Shown here piece by piece: positions 1 to 7,194 of a DNA stretch of 10,500 nucleotides; the first letter of the stretch is position 1, and each line of letters begins with the position of its first letter. A program made the position numbers and the translations under genes. The notes beneath the pieces are model-generated. The model was not told where the DNA came from. It made no database searches and saw nothing but the letters and a program-made list of their open reading frames with translations. Origin of the DNA: Verrucomicrobiota bacterium (lineage in GTDB: Bacteria; Verrucomicrobiota; Verrucomicrobiia; Opitutales; Seribacteraceae); the NCBI GenBank assembly GCA_014382645.1, contig JACNJI010000314.1, positions 1 to 10,500 of the forward strand, given 5' to 3'.

Positions 1-1201
1 GATGAACACCTAGAAGGCGGCGCGTACCTTTCGCCACCACGACCTTGCACAAACCGGATTCGTCGGGATGCTCCGCCAAGTAACGGGCGTTGATGCCCAT
101 CGGGATTTTTCCCGTAGTCACTTTAAGTCCGCGTTCTTCCGCCTGCGCCTTGGTCAGTCCGACCACGGCGACTTCAGGATTGGTATAGATTACAGCCGGG
201 ATGGCGTCGTACCTCATGCGATCTTCTCGACCCGTAAGGTTGTGGACGACCACCTCCGCCATACGACTCGCGGCATGGGCCAACCAAGCTCGTCCCGTGA
301 CGTCGCCTGCCGCCCAAATACCCGGAACGTTCGTGGCGCCGCGATCATTTACGCGAATACCACCGCGCTCGTCGACGTCGACTCGCAAATCCTCAAGACC
401 GAGTCCGGATACGTTGGGCTTACGCCCTGTGGCAACCAGAACAACGTCCCCGGGGACGGACTGAGTTTCTCCGTCGAGCGTAAACTTGACCTCCTTGTCC
501 CCGATCTCATCCACTTTCGCACCCAGTCGAAAAGTAATGTTTTTCTTTTCCAGTTCCTTACGGAGGACGGAAGCCACTTCGGGATCCACTCCGGGACAAA
601 TCTCGGGAAGAGCTTCTATAACGGTCACGGGTACACCGACCGAGCCGAACACACATGCAAATTCACAGCCAATCACGCCACCGCCAACAATCACCAACCG
701 CTCGGGCAATTCAGGCAATTCTAGAATGCCCGAGGAATCGACCACATGATCTGCATCAATGCCGGGAATAGGAGGTTTGGCAGGAGAAGACCCTGTACAG
801 ATCAAGACATTGTCGGCCTCGTGAGTTTCTCCATCCACCGTAACCGCAGGTCCGGCGGACAGGGTGGCTCGTCCGAAAACAACTTCCACCTTGTGCTTCT
901 TCATAAGACCCGCAATGCCATCACGCATCCGATCCATTACCCGATTCTTATGGGCATGGGCCTTGCCCAAGTTGAAACGAACGCCATCGGCTTCCACGCC
1001 GAAGATTTCCCCATGCAAGGTATGGTGGTAGGTTTTCGCGGCCTGCAACAGGGTCTTGGATGGCACGCAACCTTCGTTCAGACAAACTCCACCGAGCTTC
1101 TTTCCTTCCACCAAGAGGACTTTCAGTCCATTCCCGGCGGCCTTTTTTGCGGCAACGTAACCGGCAGGGCCGGCGCCAATGATAGCCAAATCGTATTTCA
1201 C
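1..1201 (-). CDS. lpd: Dihydrolipoamide dehydrogenase (E3), C-terminus beyond left edge
   Basis: This flavoprotein reoxidises the dihydrolipoyl arm of a 2-oxo acid dehydrogenase complex, using FAD, a redox disulfide and NAD+. About 400 residues are visible of a family length near 460-475. The N-terminus carries the FAD Rossmann motif GAGPAGY (about residues 9-15). The redox-active pair follows as CLNEGC (C40 and C45) within GGVCLNEGCVPSK. The NAD-binding GGGVIG lies near residue 175, and AAGDVTG near residue 310 is the second FAD contact. The dimerisation domain has begun, but the catalytic His-Glu pair lies off the edge. The start is GTG at 1201-1199: an in-frame TAA sits directly upstream, and AGGAGA is placed 9 nt before it. 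The GTGA overlap with the E2 stop codon implies translational coupling. No frameshift or internal stop was seen. The family assignment is firm; which complex it serves is inferred from the adjacent E2. Confidence 0.96.
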   Translation of the reverse strand, partial: MKYDLAIIGAGPAGYVAAKKAAGNGLKVLLVEGKKLGGVCLNEGCVPSKTLLQAAKTYHHTLHGEIFGVEADGVRFNLGKAHAHKNRVMDRMRDGIAGLMKKHKVEVVFGRATLSAGPAVTVDGETHEADNVLICTGSSPAKPPIPGIDADHVVDSSGILELPELPERLVIVGGGVIGCEFACVFGSVGVPVTVIEALPEICPGVDPEVASVLRKELEKKNITFRLGAKVDEIGDKEVKFTLDGETQSVPGDVVLVATGRKPNVSGLGLEDLRVDVDERGGIRVNDRGATNVPGIWAAGDVTGRAWLAHAASRMAEVVVHNLTGREDRMRYDAIPAVIYTNPEVAVVGLTKAQAEERGLKVTTGKIPMGINARYLAEHPDESGLCKVVVAKGTRRLLGVH

Positions 1202-2547
1202 TTAGATGATTCTCCTATTTTGTTTGCGGCGGGATCGCCGGAATAATTTTCCAAAGTCTCGACCAAGTCCTTCAGGAAGCGAGCTGCAGGAGCACCGTCT
1301 ATGGCTTGGTGATCCATGGTCAAGCTGAGGGCAATGCTGTCGACAAAATTCACTTCTCCAGTTTCTCCGCGGACAGGACGAATAGAAATGCCGCCCACGC
1401 CGAGGATCGCCACCTCGGGAATATTCAGAACGGGCGTAAAGTGCTCCACTCCCAACATCCCGAGATTGGTCAAGGTGAAGGTGCCGCCGGTCAATTGATC
1501 TGGCTGGATGGTGCCTTCCCGGCATTCCTCGGCCAAGCCACGAATACCAGCGGACAAATTGTCAAGAGACAGGCAACATGCCTTGCTCAAGACAGGAACC
1601 ATCAGGCCGCGATCGGTGTCTACGGCGGTTCCTAAACTCACTTTCTCGAAACGAGCTATGCGATCACCCAGGAAATGGGCGTTAAGATCGGGATGTCGCA
1701 AAAGAGTGTGGATCAACGCGTGAGAAATCACGTCATTGAGAGAAACCTTCGGTTCTCCCGATTCCTTGCGAGCCTTGCGAAACGCTTGGGCTGCGGTAAC
1801 GTCAAAGGCTGCATGCAAAGTGAGCTGGGCAGTATTCCCCAGAGACTGCATCATACGGTCAGCAATGACCTTACGAATACCCTTCACGGGGACGACCTCG
1901 GCGCCATCGATCGATCCCGGTTCTCGCATGTCGGAAGCCAAGGCCATGCCGGACAAACCTCCTCCATGGACGGGTGGTTCCAGTCCACCTTCGCGGGCAA
2001 GCGCCGAGGCGGATGCGCTCAGTCGCGGCGTGCCCTCCAATGCTCCTTGCACGTCCCGCTCGATAACGCGTCCGCCGGGTCCTGTTCCAAGAAGAGAATC
2101 CGGATCAATACCCGATCGCATGGCAAGTTGTCGCGCCCGTGGGCTGACACCTGCAACCGACCCCTCAGCCGCCGACACGGGAGAAGCAACGGTCCCGACC
2201 GAAGCGGCGGGAACCGAGGTTTCCGAAATCGCAGGACTGGAGGTAGAATCTACCGAAGGTCCGGATGAGGCAGCTTCCGTTACAGGCCTAAAACCGGACG
2301 CATCCTCACCCTCATCTCCGATCACCGTGACGTTTGCGAGAACGGGAACGTCGTCGTCGGCTTCCCAAAACAAATCAAGAACCGTACCGGCAACAGGAGA
2401 TTCCAGATCAAAACTCGCCTTGTCCGTCTCAATGACGGCGAGCACCGAGCCTTCCTCCACTTGATCACCCGGAGCGACCTTCCATTCGGTCAAGATACAA
2501 CTTTCCACCGACTGACCTTGTCGAGGCATAATAACAGGAGTAGCCAT
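1198..2547 (-). CDS. 2-oxo acid dehydrogenase complex E2 (dihydrolipoamide acyltransferase)
   Basis: This is the core acyltransferase of a 2-oxo acid dehydrogenase complex: it carries the acyl group on lipoyl-lysine and transfers it to CoA. It has 449 residues. A single N-terminal lipoyl domain (about 1-80) has the lipoylation site ETDKAS with K43. A Ser/Ala/Pro/Val-rich flexible linker follows (about 83-132), then a peripheral-subunit-binding domain (about 134-166, SPRARQLA to GGRVIERDV). After a second linker comes the catalytic domain (about 215-449), which contains FTLTNLGMLG and the active-site motif HQAIDG (H413, D417). The ATG start has AAGGAA 7 nt upstream. It begins 24 bp after the DeoR-type repressor and overlaps E3 by 4 bp. 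No E1 gene lies upstream, where it is usual in such operons. The acyl substrate is unknown: the lipoyl and catalytic domains look pyruvate/acetoin-like, but that is an impression. Confidence 0.95.
   Translation of the reverse strand: MATPVIMPRQGQSVESCILTEWKVAPGDQVEEGSVLAVIETDKASFDLESPVAGTVLDLFWEADDDVPVLANVTVIGDEGEDASGFRPVTEAASSGPSVDSTSSPAISETSVPAASVGTVASPVSAAEGSVAGVSPRARQLAMRSGIDPDSLLGTGPGGRVIERDVQGALEGTPRLSASASALAREGGLEPPVHGGGLSGMALASDMREPGSIDGAEVVPVKGIRKVIADRMMQSLGNTAQLTLHAAFDVTAAQAFRKARKESGEPKVSLNDVISHALIHTLLRHPDLNAHFLGDRIARFEKVSLGTAVDTDRGLMVPVLSKACCLSLDNLSAGIRGLAEECREGTIQPDQLTGGTFTLTNLGMLGVEHFTPVLNIPEVAILGVGGISIRPVRGETGEVNFVDSIALSLTMDHQAIDGAPAARFLKDLVETLENYSGDPAANKIGESSK
1211..1216 (-). 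promoter_or_regulatory. Shine-Dalgarno site fixing the lpd GTG start
   Basis: On the minus strand this reads AGGAGA, 9 nt upstream of the GTG at 1201. It lies inside the last codons of the E2 gene, so ribosomes finishing E2 would be in place to start E3. It is the strongest ribosome binding site in the minus-strand cluster and supports the non-ATG start. Confidence 0.8.
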
Positions 2548-2571
2548 ACGTTCGTTCCTTTTCGCTTTGTT

Positions 2572-3327
2572 TTAGGCCAAGCGAACCTTCAAACCCCGCT
2601 TGCGCAGAGCTCGGGCAGTCTTGGCCGGAAAATTTTTGTCACTAATCAAAATGTCAACGCTCTCCAGGTCGCTCACTCGAGCAAAGGAAATCTTTCCCGC
2701 CTTCCGAGCATCGGCCAAAAGAATCACTTGCCGGGCATGCTCTTGAACGAGGGACTTGGTAAAAGCTTCGTTGGGATCCGTCGTGGTGAGACCATCATCG
2801 ATGGAAAGCCCCATCGTACCCATGAAGGCCTTATCCAAACGCACCTGACCGAGGAGGACTCGGGTAAGCGGTCCCACCATGGTTTGACTCAACCGACGAA
2901 GTTCGCCGCCGGTAAGAATCACCCGAGGACCGGATTCCGCCAACTCCGCCGCGGCTCGAAGAGAATTTGTAACCACCGTAAGATCGGTCCGTCCCGCAAG
3001 TAAACGGGCCAGTTCCAGAACGGTGCTGCCACCATCGAGGTAAATCGAATCACCTGTACCTATAAGCTTGAAGGCTTCCTCGGCGATTAGGCGCTTTTCC
3101 TTTAGAGCGAGGTTCGCCTTGTCGTCGAACACCTCTTCTTCCAATCGACTCTCCATGCTGACCGCTCCGCCATGCACCCGTCGGATACGCCCCTCTTCCT
3201 CCAAGGCTTCCAAATCACGACGCACGGTTGCAACCGAAACCTTAAGGTCGGATTTCAAATCCTCGACCCGAGCAACGCCGGCCTTGCGAATGAGGTTTCT
3301 CATACGCTCACGCCTTTCGGGTGCCAA
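2572..3327 (-). CDS. DeoR-family transcriptional repressor
   Basis: This is a sugar-phosphate-responsive repressor of the DeoR/GlpR type. With the chosen start it has 251 residues, the family's usual length. The N-terminal winged helix-turn-helix (about 4-56) has the characteristic run VSVATVRRDLEALEEEGRIRR followed by VHGGAV. The effector domain (about 75-235) shows YLDGGSTVLELA, VVTNSL and ILTGGELRR, which correspond to the phosphosugar-binding isomerase-like fold. I chose TTG at 3327 because the protein then begins APERRERMRNL, as is typical of the family. The frame stays open to a TTG at 3402, and a GTG lies at 3351. The longer versions would add a Lys/Asn-rich tail and run through the tandem repeats at 3356-3385. 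No strong ribosome binding site settles the choice. The repressor sits mid-cluster with its own 114-bp leader, which suggests autoregulation and control of the neighbouring sugar genes. Confidence 0.93.
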   Translation of the reverse strand: MAPERRERMRNLIRKAGVARVEDLKSDLKVSVATVRRDLEALEEEGRIRRVHGGAVSMESRLEEEVFDDKANLALKEKRLIAEEAFKLIGTGDSIYLDGGSTVLELARLLAGRTDLTVVTNSLRAAAELAESGPRVILTGGELRRLSQTMVGPLTRVLLGQVRLDKAFMGTMGLSIDDGLTTTDPNEAFTKSLVQEHARQVILLADARKAGKISFARVSDLESVDILISDKNFPAKTARALRKRGLKVRLA

Positions 3328-3355
3328 GTCTGCTCTAACTTCAAGAATCACAAAT

Positions 3356-3385
3356 GATTGGTTTTGATCGTTTTTGATCGTTTTT
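3356..3385. repeat. Three tandem 10-bp repeats, candidate DeoR operator
   Basis: On the plus strand the units are GATTGGTTTT, GATCGTTTTT and GATCGTTTTT, joined without spacer. The last two are identical and the first differs at two positions. The 10-bp period places each unit on the same face of the helix. The block lies 28 bp or more upstream of the preferred start of the DeoR-type gene. It shares the core ATCGTTTTT with the divergent promoter at 7105-7145. DeoR-family proteins often bind short direct repeats, so autoregulation is a reasonable inference. Confidence 0.55.
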
Positions 3386-3410
3386 GAAAGAAAAGCAATC
3401 AAGAAACCGT

Positions 3411-3437
3411 AGTTTTTCGTTACGGAAAAAACGAAAG
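3411..3437. repeat. A/T-rich interrupted inverted repeat in the DeoR leader
   Basis: The stretch contains TTCGTT and AACGAA as inverted arms separated by 8 nt, flanked by runs of T on one side and A on the other. It lies just after the stop of the polyol dehydrogenase gene and upstream of the tandem repeats. The half-sites resemble the CGTTTTT core of the other candidate operator sites but do not carry the full ATCGTTTTT. It has no GC-rich stem, so it is a poor candidate for a terminator. It could be a weaker operator half-site or chance. Confidence 0.3.
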
Positions 3438-3441
3438 CCAG

Positions 3442-4650
3442 CTAAATTCGAGAAGAAAGAACCAGTTCCAAAAGTTCGGCCGCGACCTCTTCGGGAGCAT
3501 CTCTCCAAAGATCGGACAGGACGGCTTCGGGGTCATCTTGGCCTGTTTCATCACACAGGCATTGCAAAGCGATGGCTACCCCTCGAGCCAGTCGATTGGG
3601 TTTCACCCCCGCCTCCGAAGCAAGCAACATGGAGCCGACCAGACGATCCTCCCAACCAAGTTTGCGAGCCGGATCTCGAGTTACTCGGGCGACCGGATCA
3701 CGAAGGAAGGGGTTGACCATGCGAGTAACCGCATCCTTGGCATAGGCGCGAAAGCCGTCCTCGGTAAAAAGCTCGTCATCCATCTCGCCATACTTGTGCC
3801 GCAAACCGATTCCAGATTCCTCAAGAAAAGCTTCTTGCGCAAAGGCCATGAGGTCTTCGCGCTTGCCTGCCTCGTGCATAAAACCAAGCCCTTGTTCCCG
3901 AGCCAAATAACCAAGCAAGGCATGGTTGGCGTTGTGACCGAGGAATTTAGTGATGGCAAAAGGATCGAGGTCGGGTTTTTCAATGAAGGCGGAAAGTCCG
4001 CGCTCAAAGTTCGGCAAGGTGACTTGGTCGACGAGGATTTCGCTGAAAGACTCGACGAGGAAGGCACGAGGGAAACCGGGAACAATCGGGGCGAGACCTT
4101 CGTCGGTAATGCGCACGGGGTCCGCCACCACGGAACACATCTTGGCAATAACAGTCTCCGAAAACTGGACGCTTTCTCCGAAACCTCCCGGAGCATGACC
4201 GAGACAGGCGTCTCGTAGACGTAAAGCAGCCCGAGAATCGTTTTCAGCGGCGTAGGTGACGCAGGTCGGCAAGGCAGGATCCGCCATCTTCATAGAAAAA
4301 CCTTCCGCGAGAAGGGAAGCGACAGAGGCTTCGCCCACGTCGTACAACGTGAAACTCGGGAGCGCGGTCGCCAATTCGCTCGCCTCGGAAATGGCCCGCA
4401 CGAGCGCTTCACGATCCTCATCCACCAATGGGTTGAGGATTTCCACACCCTCCACGCATATCGTCTCCACCGAAGAGCTCCCCGCAATATTGCAAAAGTA
4501 GGTTCCTTCGGCAGCCCGCAAGGCAGCCACGGATTCGGCATCGATTTCCGAAACGACCAGTCGGGAAAAGTTCCCCGAGCGAAAAGCTTCGGGAAGAAAG
4601 AGTCCTCCTTGAATGGCTCCGAAACCGAAGCCGACGAAAGTGCGGCTCAA
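3442..4650 (-). CDS. Long-chain polyol dehydrogenase, mannitol(-1-phosphate) dehydrogenase type
   Basis: This is an NAD(P)-dependent dehydrogenase of the polyol-specific long-chain family, which interconverts a polyol or polyol phosphate with its ketose form. It has 402 residues, close to mannitol-1-phosphate 5-dehydrogenases. The N-terminal Rossmann motif is GFGFGAIQGG (7-16). The catalytic signature K-x4-N-x2-H is visible as KFLGHNANH (K235, N240, H243). The surroundings FIEKPDLDPF and NHALLGYLA resemble MtlD more than mannitol 2-dehydrogenase or the uronate reductases UxaB/UxuB. That suggests a phosphorylated substrate, but the identity is unknown. The start is TTG at 4650: the Rossmann strand begins at once and the next Met is at residue 120. 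GGGGAG lies 7 nt upstream. That site overlaps the TAG of the PHP gene, so the two genes are probably translationally coupled. Confidence 0.85.
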   Translation of the reverse strand: MSRTFVGFGFGAIQGGLFLPEAFRSGNFSRLVVSEIDAESVAALRAAEGTYFCNIAGSSSVETICVEGVEILNPLVDEDREALVRAISEASELATALPSFTLYDVGEASVASLLAEGFSMKMADPALPTCVTYAAENDSRAALRLRDACLGHAPGGFGESVQFSETVIAKMCSVVADPVRITDEGLAPIVPGFPRAFLVESFSEILVDQVTLPNFERGLSAFIEKPDLDPFAITKFLGHNANHALLGYLAREQGLGFMHEAGKREDLMAFAQEAFLEESGIGLRHKYGEMDDELFTEDGFRAYAKDAVTRMVNPFLRDPVARVTRDPARKLGWEDRLVGSMLLASEAGVKPNRLARGVAIALQCLCDETGQDDPEAVLSDLWRDAPEEVAAELLELVLSSRI

Positions 4651-4657
4651 GACAAGA

Positions 4658-4663
4658 CTCCCC
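4658..4663 (-). promoter_or_regulatory. Shine-Dalgarno site fixing the TTG start of the polyol dehydrogenase
   Basis: On the minus strand this reads GGGGAG, 7 nt before the TTG at 4650. Its first G is the last base of the upstream TAG stop. The placement supports the non-ATG start and coupled translation with the PHP-domain gene. Confidence 0.7.
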
Positions 4664-5982
4664 TACTCCGCCGAAACGGCTTTACGAGCATGGGCAAGAA
4701 CTTCCTCGGGGCCTTGATCCACGGATAATCCTTCCCCTAGACGGTCCTCACCAAAAGGTTGAAAAGCATGACCGAACTCGGCGAAAAAATCGTTCTTGGC
4801 GAAAACGTCGGCGAAGGAGTTTTTGGCCCATTCGCTGAGGTAGCCCATGCCCATCATACCTTGCAATACGGTGTGAGCATAGAGGATGCGTCCACCTTTG
4901 AGAAAAACCGAGCGAAGGGGATCGAGGGCGGCGGAATCGAAGTCATCGACAAACTTTTGCCCGGGGCCATTCATTTCCGTTCCTCCGATAAGGGGCAACC
5001 CGCGTCTCTCGACAAGAGCGACCACTTCCTGAAGGTTGCGAAGTTTTTCATCGGGAGAACCGGGCGTGTAGTTCCGGTCGGGAATAACGTTGAAGGCAGC
5101 CACTCCCGACTCCATCCCGATGTCGATCAGCTCCTCGATGGCTTGCTCCCCGGAGGAACAACCATCCAGCCAAGCAAGAGTGGGGATTGCTCCACAAAGC
5201 AGGGAAAAACGATTCATGTCCGACATCTTCGGGAAAGATCCCGTATCGGGCTGAACGTATCCTACGCCACCTCGCTTCATGGTCTTTCCCCGCAGCAAAT
5301 CGGTCAGACCGCGACCCTCGGGAAGGTCGACAATGTCCTCGGTTGCTACGCCCAGCTTATCCCCCCAGTATCGGGCCAAGGCTTCGGCATCGGGAAATTG
5401 AGACGCGGCCTTCCGAGCGTAGGCCACGCAAAGGTGACGCTCGGTGGCATTGCCGGCAGGCGTAAGGGGCAAAACGTCGGCATCGTAGTCGAGGATAACC
5501 GGAGCGAGGTGCGCATTCACGCGATCAACGAGACCACGATTGCGATCGGCGGACGTGTTTCTCATCCCGTCGAGAAAGGTTTGAGCCTCGGCTGGAATGT
5601 CGGTCGTGGTGAACCCGGTTCCCATGTGGTAGCTAATGCCGGGTTCGCCGGGAGAATTGATTTCCCGATTGGCGAACTCAGGCACGAACACTCGAGATTC
5701 CACACCCACGGCGCCCTTCAAGTTGAGCAAGCGACCCGCAGCCAGAAATTCGTCAAGCCCATCCAAGCAATCGAATTCCACGATCCCGGAGGTTTCCAAT
5801 CCGTGTCGCTTGGCTTCGAGGGCAAAGTGACTGGGAGAGTATCCCCGATAGTTGTAAGAAAAGAAAGTATGGGCGTGCAGGTTTAAGATTGGCTTCGGTT
5901 CGGGAAAGGCTTCTCCGGACAAACCTTCGAGGGTTTGGCGTCGAATGGAGGAATCGAAATCGTCGATTGGGTTTTCGGACAT
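4663..5982 (-). CDS. Divergent PHP-domain protein, putative metal-dependent hydrolase
   Basis: This 439-residue protein has no clear functional name. Its N-terminal third follows the PHP (polymerase and histidinol phosphatase) pattern. HAHTFFS (H36, H38) is motif I, then GYSPSHFALEAKRHGLE. GIVEFDCLDGLDEF (67-80) is in the place of the usual ITDHD motif II. GVES (E95) is the expected glutamate, and YHMGTGF (H119) matches the H-x-x-G-x-G element. In motif II the normal His is replaced (E69-F70-D71). The late motif normally GSDxH reads GTEMNG (334-339). Between them lies an insertion of about 200 residues. PHP enzymes are typically metal-dependent phosphoesterases, and in this cluster a sugar-phosphate substrate would fit, but the changed ligands make activity uncertain. 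The ATG at 5982 has no recognisable ribosome binding site. It starts about 48 bp after the kinase stop and ends 12 bp before the polyol dehydrogenase. A TIM-barrel amidohydrolase relative is the main alternative. Confidence 0.7.
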   Translation of the reverse strand: MSENPIDDFDSSIRRQTLEGLSGEAFPEPKPILNLHAHTFFSYNYRGYSPSHFALEAKRHGLETSGIVEFDCLDGLDEFLAAGRLLNLKGAVGVESRVFVPEFANREINSPGEPGISYHMGTGFTTTDIPAEAQTFLDGMRNTSADRNRGLVDRVNAHLAPVILDYDADVLPLTPAGNATERHLCVAYARKAASQFPDAEALARYWGDKLGVATEDIVDLPEGRGLTDLLRGKTMKRGGVGYVQPDTGSFPKMSDMNRFSLLCGAIPTLAWLDGCSSGEQAIEELIDIGMESGVAAFNVIPDRNYTPGSPDEKLRNLQEVVALVERRGLPLIGGTEMNGPGQKFVDDFDSAALDPLRSVFLKGGRILYAHTVLQGMMGMGYLSEWAKNSFADVFAKNDFFAEFGHAFQPFGEDRLGEGLSVDQGPEEVLAHARKAVSAE

Positions 5983-6030
5983 ATAGAAAAGTGAGCTGGA
6001 AGGATTGAGGAAAAAGAAAGTGAACGAGGC

Positions 6031-7071
6031 TCAGGTCTCGTCCACACCGACACCGAATTGATCGGCGAGGGCCAAGCATTCGTCAAGACTCTTGACGCCA
6101 TCGGTACAAGTCGGGTCGGACAAGGAAGCGGTCGCGGCGCAGGTACCGGCAAGGAGGGAACGATCCAGTTCCCAATCTTCGTGAATGCCGTATAGCATTC
6201 CCGCACAAAAGGCGTCGCCCGCGCCGGCTGCTCCAGCAACGTAACCTTTGGGCAAGGACAAGGAACCTTGCCATGCTGATTCACCGGAAACCGAACAAGC
6301 GTATGCGCCTTCGGGAAAGTGAATGGCCACCAGTTCGCGAGCTCCCAATTCCATAAGGCGTTCGGCTGTCTCCCTCACCGAGGATTCGTTCAGCTTGTCT
6401 CCGTCGCGAACGGAAATGCCGGTAACCTTGCTCGCCTCGATTTCGTTGAGTATGCAATAGTCGACCTGCTTGAGGGCAGGGCTAACGATTCTCGAGAATC
6501 GATCGCTGTCCTCGCTTACCACGTCCAAACTAGTCTTTAAACCGGCTTCTCGGGCCATTGCCAATATGCGGGCGCCACGAGTCCCATACTCGGAATCCTC
6601 CGCGTCGATGGCATCCAGCAAAAGCAAATAACCAAGGTGAAAGATCCGGGCGTTGGAAGCGGAAAAGTCGAGGTCGCTTCCAGCCCATTCGGCATTGGCT
6701 CCGCGATTATGGAAAAACGTACGGCGTCCGCCGTTCTTCTCGGTCATCACGTCAGTGTAGGAAGTGGAGGCATTTTGGTTGACCGTGATGAATCGAGGAT
6801 CGACACCGTGGCGACGGCAATCCTCGAGGATAAGCTCCCCAAAGGCGTCCTTACCCACGAAACCGGCGCCTTCGAGCGGGAATGGGGCTCCCATCTTGGC
6901 CAGGTCCAACAAGACATTGTAGGGCGACCCCCCCGAGCCTTGCGACTGGTCGTAAATGTTGGCCAGTTGCTCGTGCTTGGGATAGACGTCGATAATCTTT
7001 ACTTGGTCTATGATCCAATTACCGCCGGCGAGAATGCCTGAGCGGGTTTTCGAAGAGGATTTCGGCTCCAT
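6031..7071 (-). CDS. PfkB-family carbohydrate kinase
   Basis: This is an ATP-dependent ribokinase/fructokinase-family kinase that phosphorylates a sugar or sugar derivative. It has 346 residues from the ATG at 7071, a usual length. It begins GILAGGNWIIDQV, then GSGGSPYNVLLDLAKMG (45-61), the substrate-binding GG-x-x-x-N signature. GFVGKDAFGE lies at 70-79. ILNEIEASKVTG (207-218) is the N-E-x-E-like element. The C-terminal signature AGAAGAGDAFCAGML (279-293) contains the catalytic base D286 and the anion hole GAGD. The frame stays open upstream to a TTG at 7179, but that 36-residue extension would be Lys-rich and run through the divergent regulatory region, so I rejected it. No Shine-Dalgarno site is visible before 7071. 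It is the first gene of the minus-strand cluster. The true substrate (ketose, polyol or nucleoside) cannot be told from the sequence. Confidence 0.9.
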   Translation of the reverse strand: MEPKSSSKTRSGILAGGNWIIDQVKIIDVYPKHEQLANIYDQSQGSGGSPYNVLLDLAKMGAPFPLEGAGFVGKDAFGELILEDCRRHGVDPRFITVNQNASTSYTDVMTEKNGGRRTFFHNRGANAEWAGSDLDFSASNARIFHLGYLLLLDAIDAEDSEYGTRGARILAMAREAGLKTSLDVVSEDSDRFSRIVSPALKQVDYCILNEIEASKVTGISVRDGDKLNESSVRETAERLMELGARELVAIHFPEGAYACSVSGESAWQGSLSLPKGYVAGAAGAGDAFCAGMLYGIHEDWELDRSLLAGTCAATASLSDPTCTDGVKSLDECLALADQFGVGVDET

Positions 7072-7104
7072 GTAGCGTGCGGGGGTTGTTTTAGGATTTG
7101 CAGG

Positions 7105-7145
7105 AAAAAACGATTTTCGCTTTACCTTTAAGGCGAAAAACGATT
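7105..7145. promoter_or_regulatory. Candidate operator in the divergent kinase/cupin promoter
   Basis: AAAAACGATT occurs twice, at 7106-7115 and 7136-7145, exactly 30 bp (three helical turns) apart. The inner flanks also form an inverted repeat, CGATTTTCGC at 7111-7120 and GCGAAAAACG at 7133-7142 (9 of 10 pairs, 12-nt spacer). The core AAAAACGAT is the reverse complement of the ATCGTTTTT in the tandem repeats of the DeoR leader. The site lies in the 123-bp gap between the divergent starts at 7071 and 7195. One repressor could therefore control both transcripts. I could not place -35 and -10 boxes with confidence on either strand. Confidence 0.55.
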
Positions 7146-7194
7146 CTTCACCTGCATCCCAATTTCCTAAAACTAGCAAGAAAGAAAAGAATAT

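Noticed and set aside
68..1246. Plus-strand open frames opposite lpd
   Set aside because: The minus strand has an uninterrupted dihydrolipoamide dehydrogenase with all the motifs expected in the visible part; the plus-strand frames are shadows.
3328..3402. Longer DeoR protein starting at TTG 3402
   Set aside because: The extension is encoded by the tandem repeat block, and the family start pattern (APERRER) fits TTG 3327; GTG 3351 remains possible.
4759..5886. 375-codon open frame on the plus strand opposite the PHP gene
   Set aside because: It is antisense to a gene with clear PHP motifs, shows no recognisable domain, and is explained by the codon bias of the opposite strand.
7072..7179. 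N-terminal extension of the PfkB kinase to a TTG at 7179
   Set aside because: The 36 extra residues are Lys-rich, unlike a PfkB N-terminus, and would run through the phased repeats of the divergent promoter; ATG at 7071 gives a normal length.
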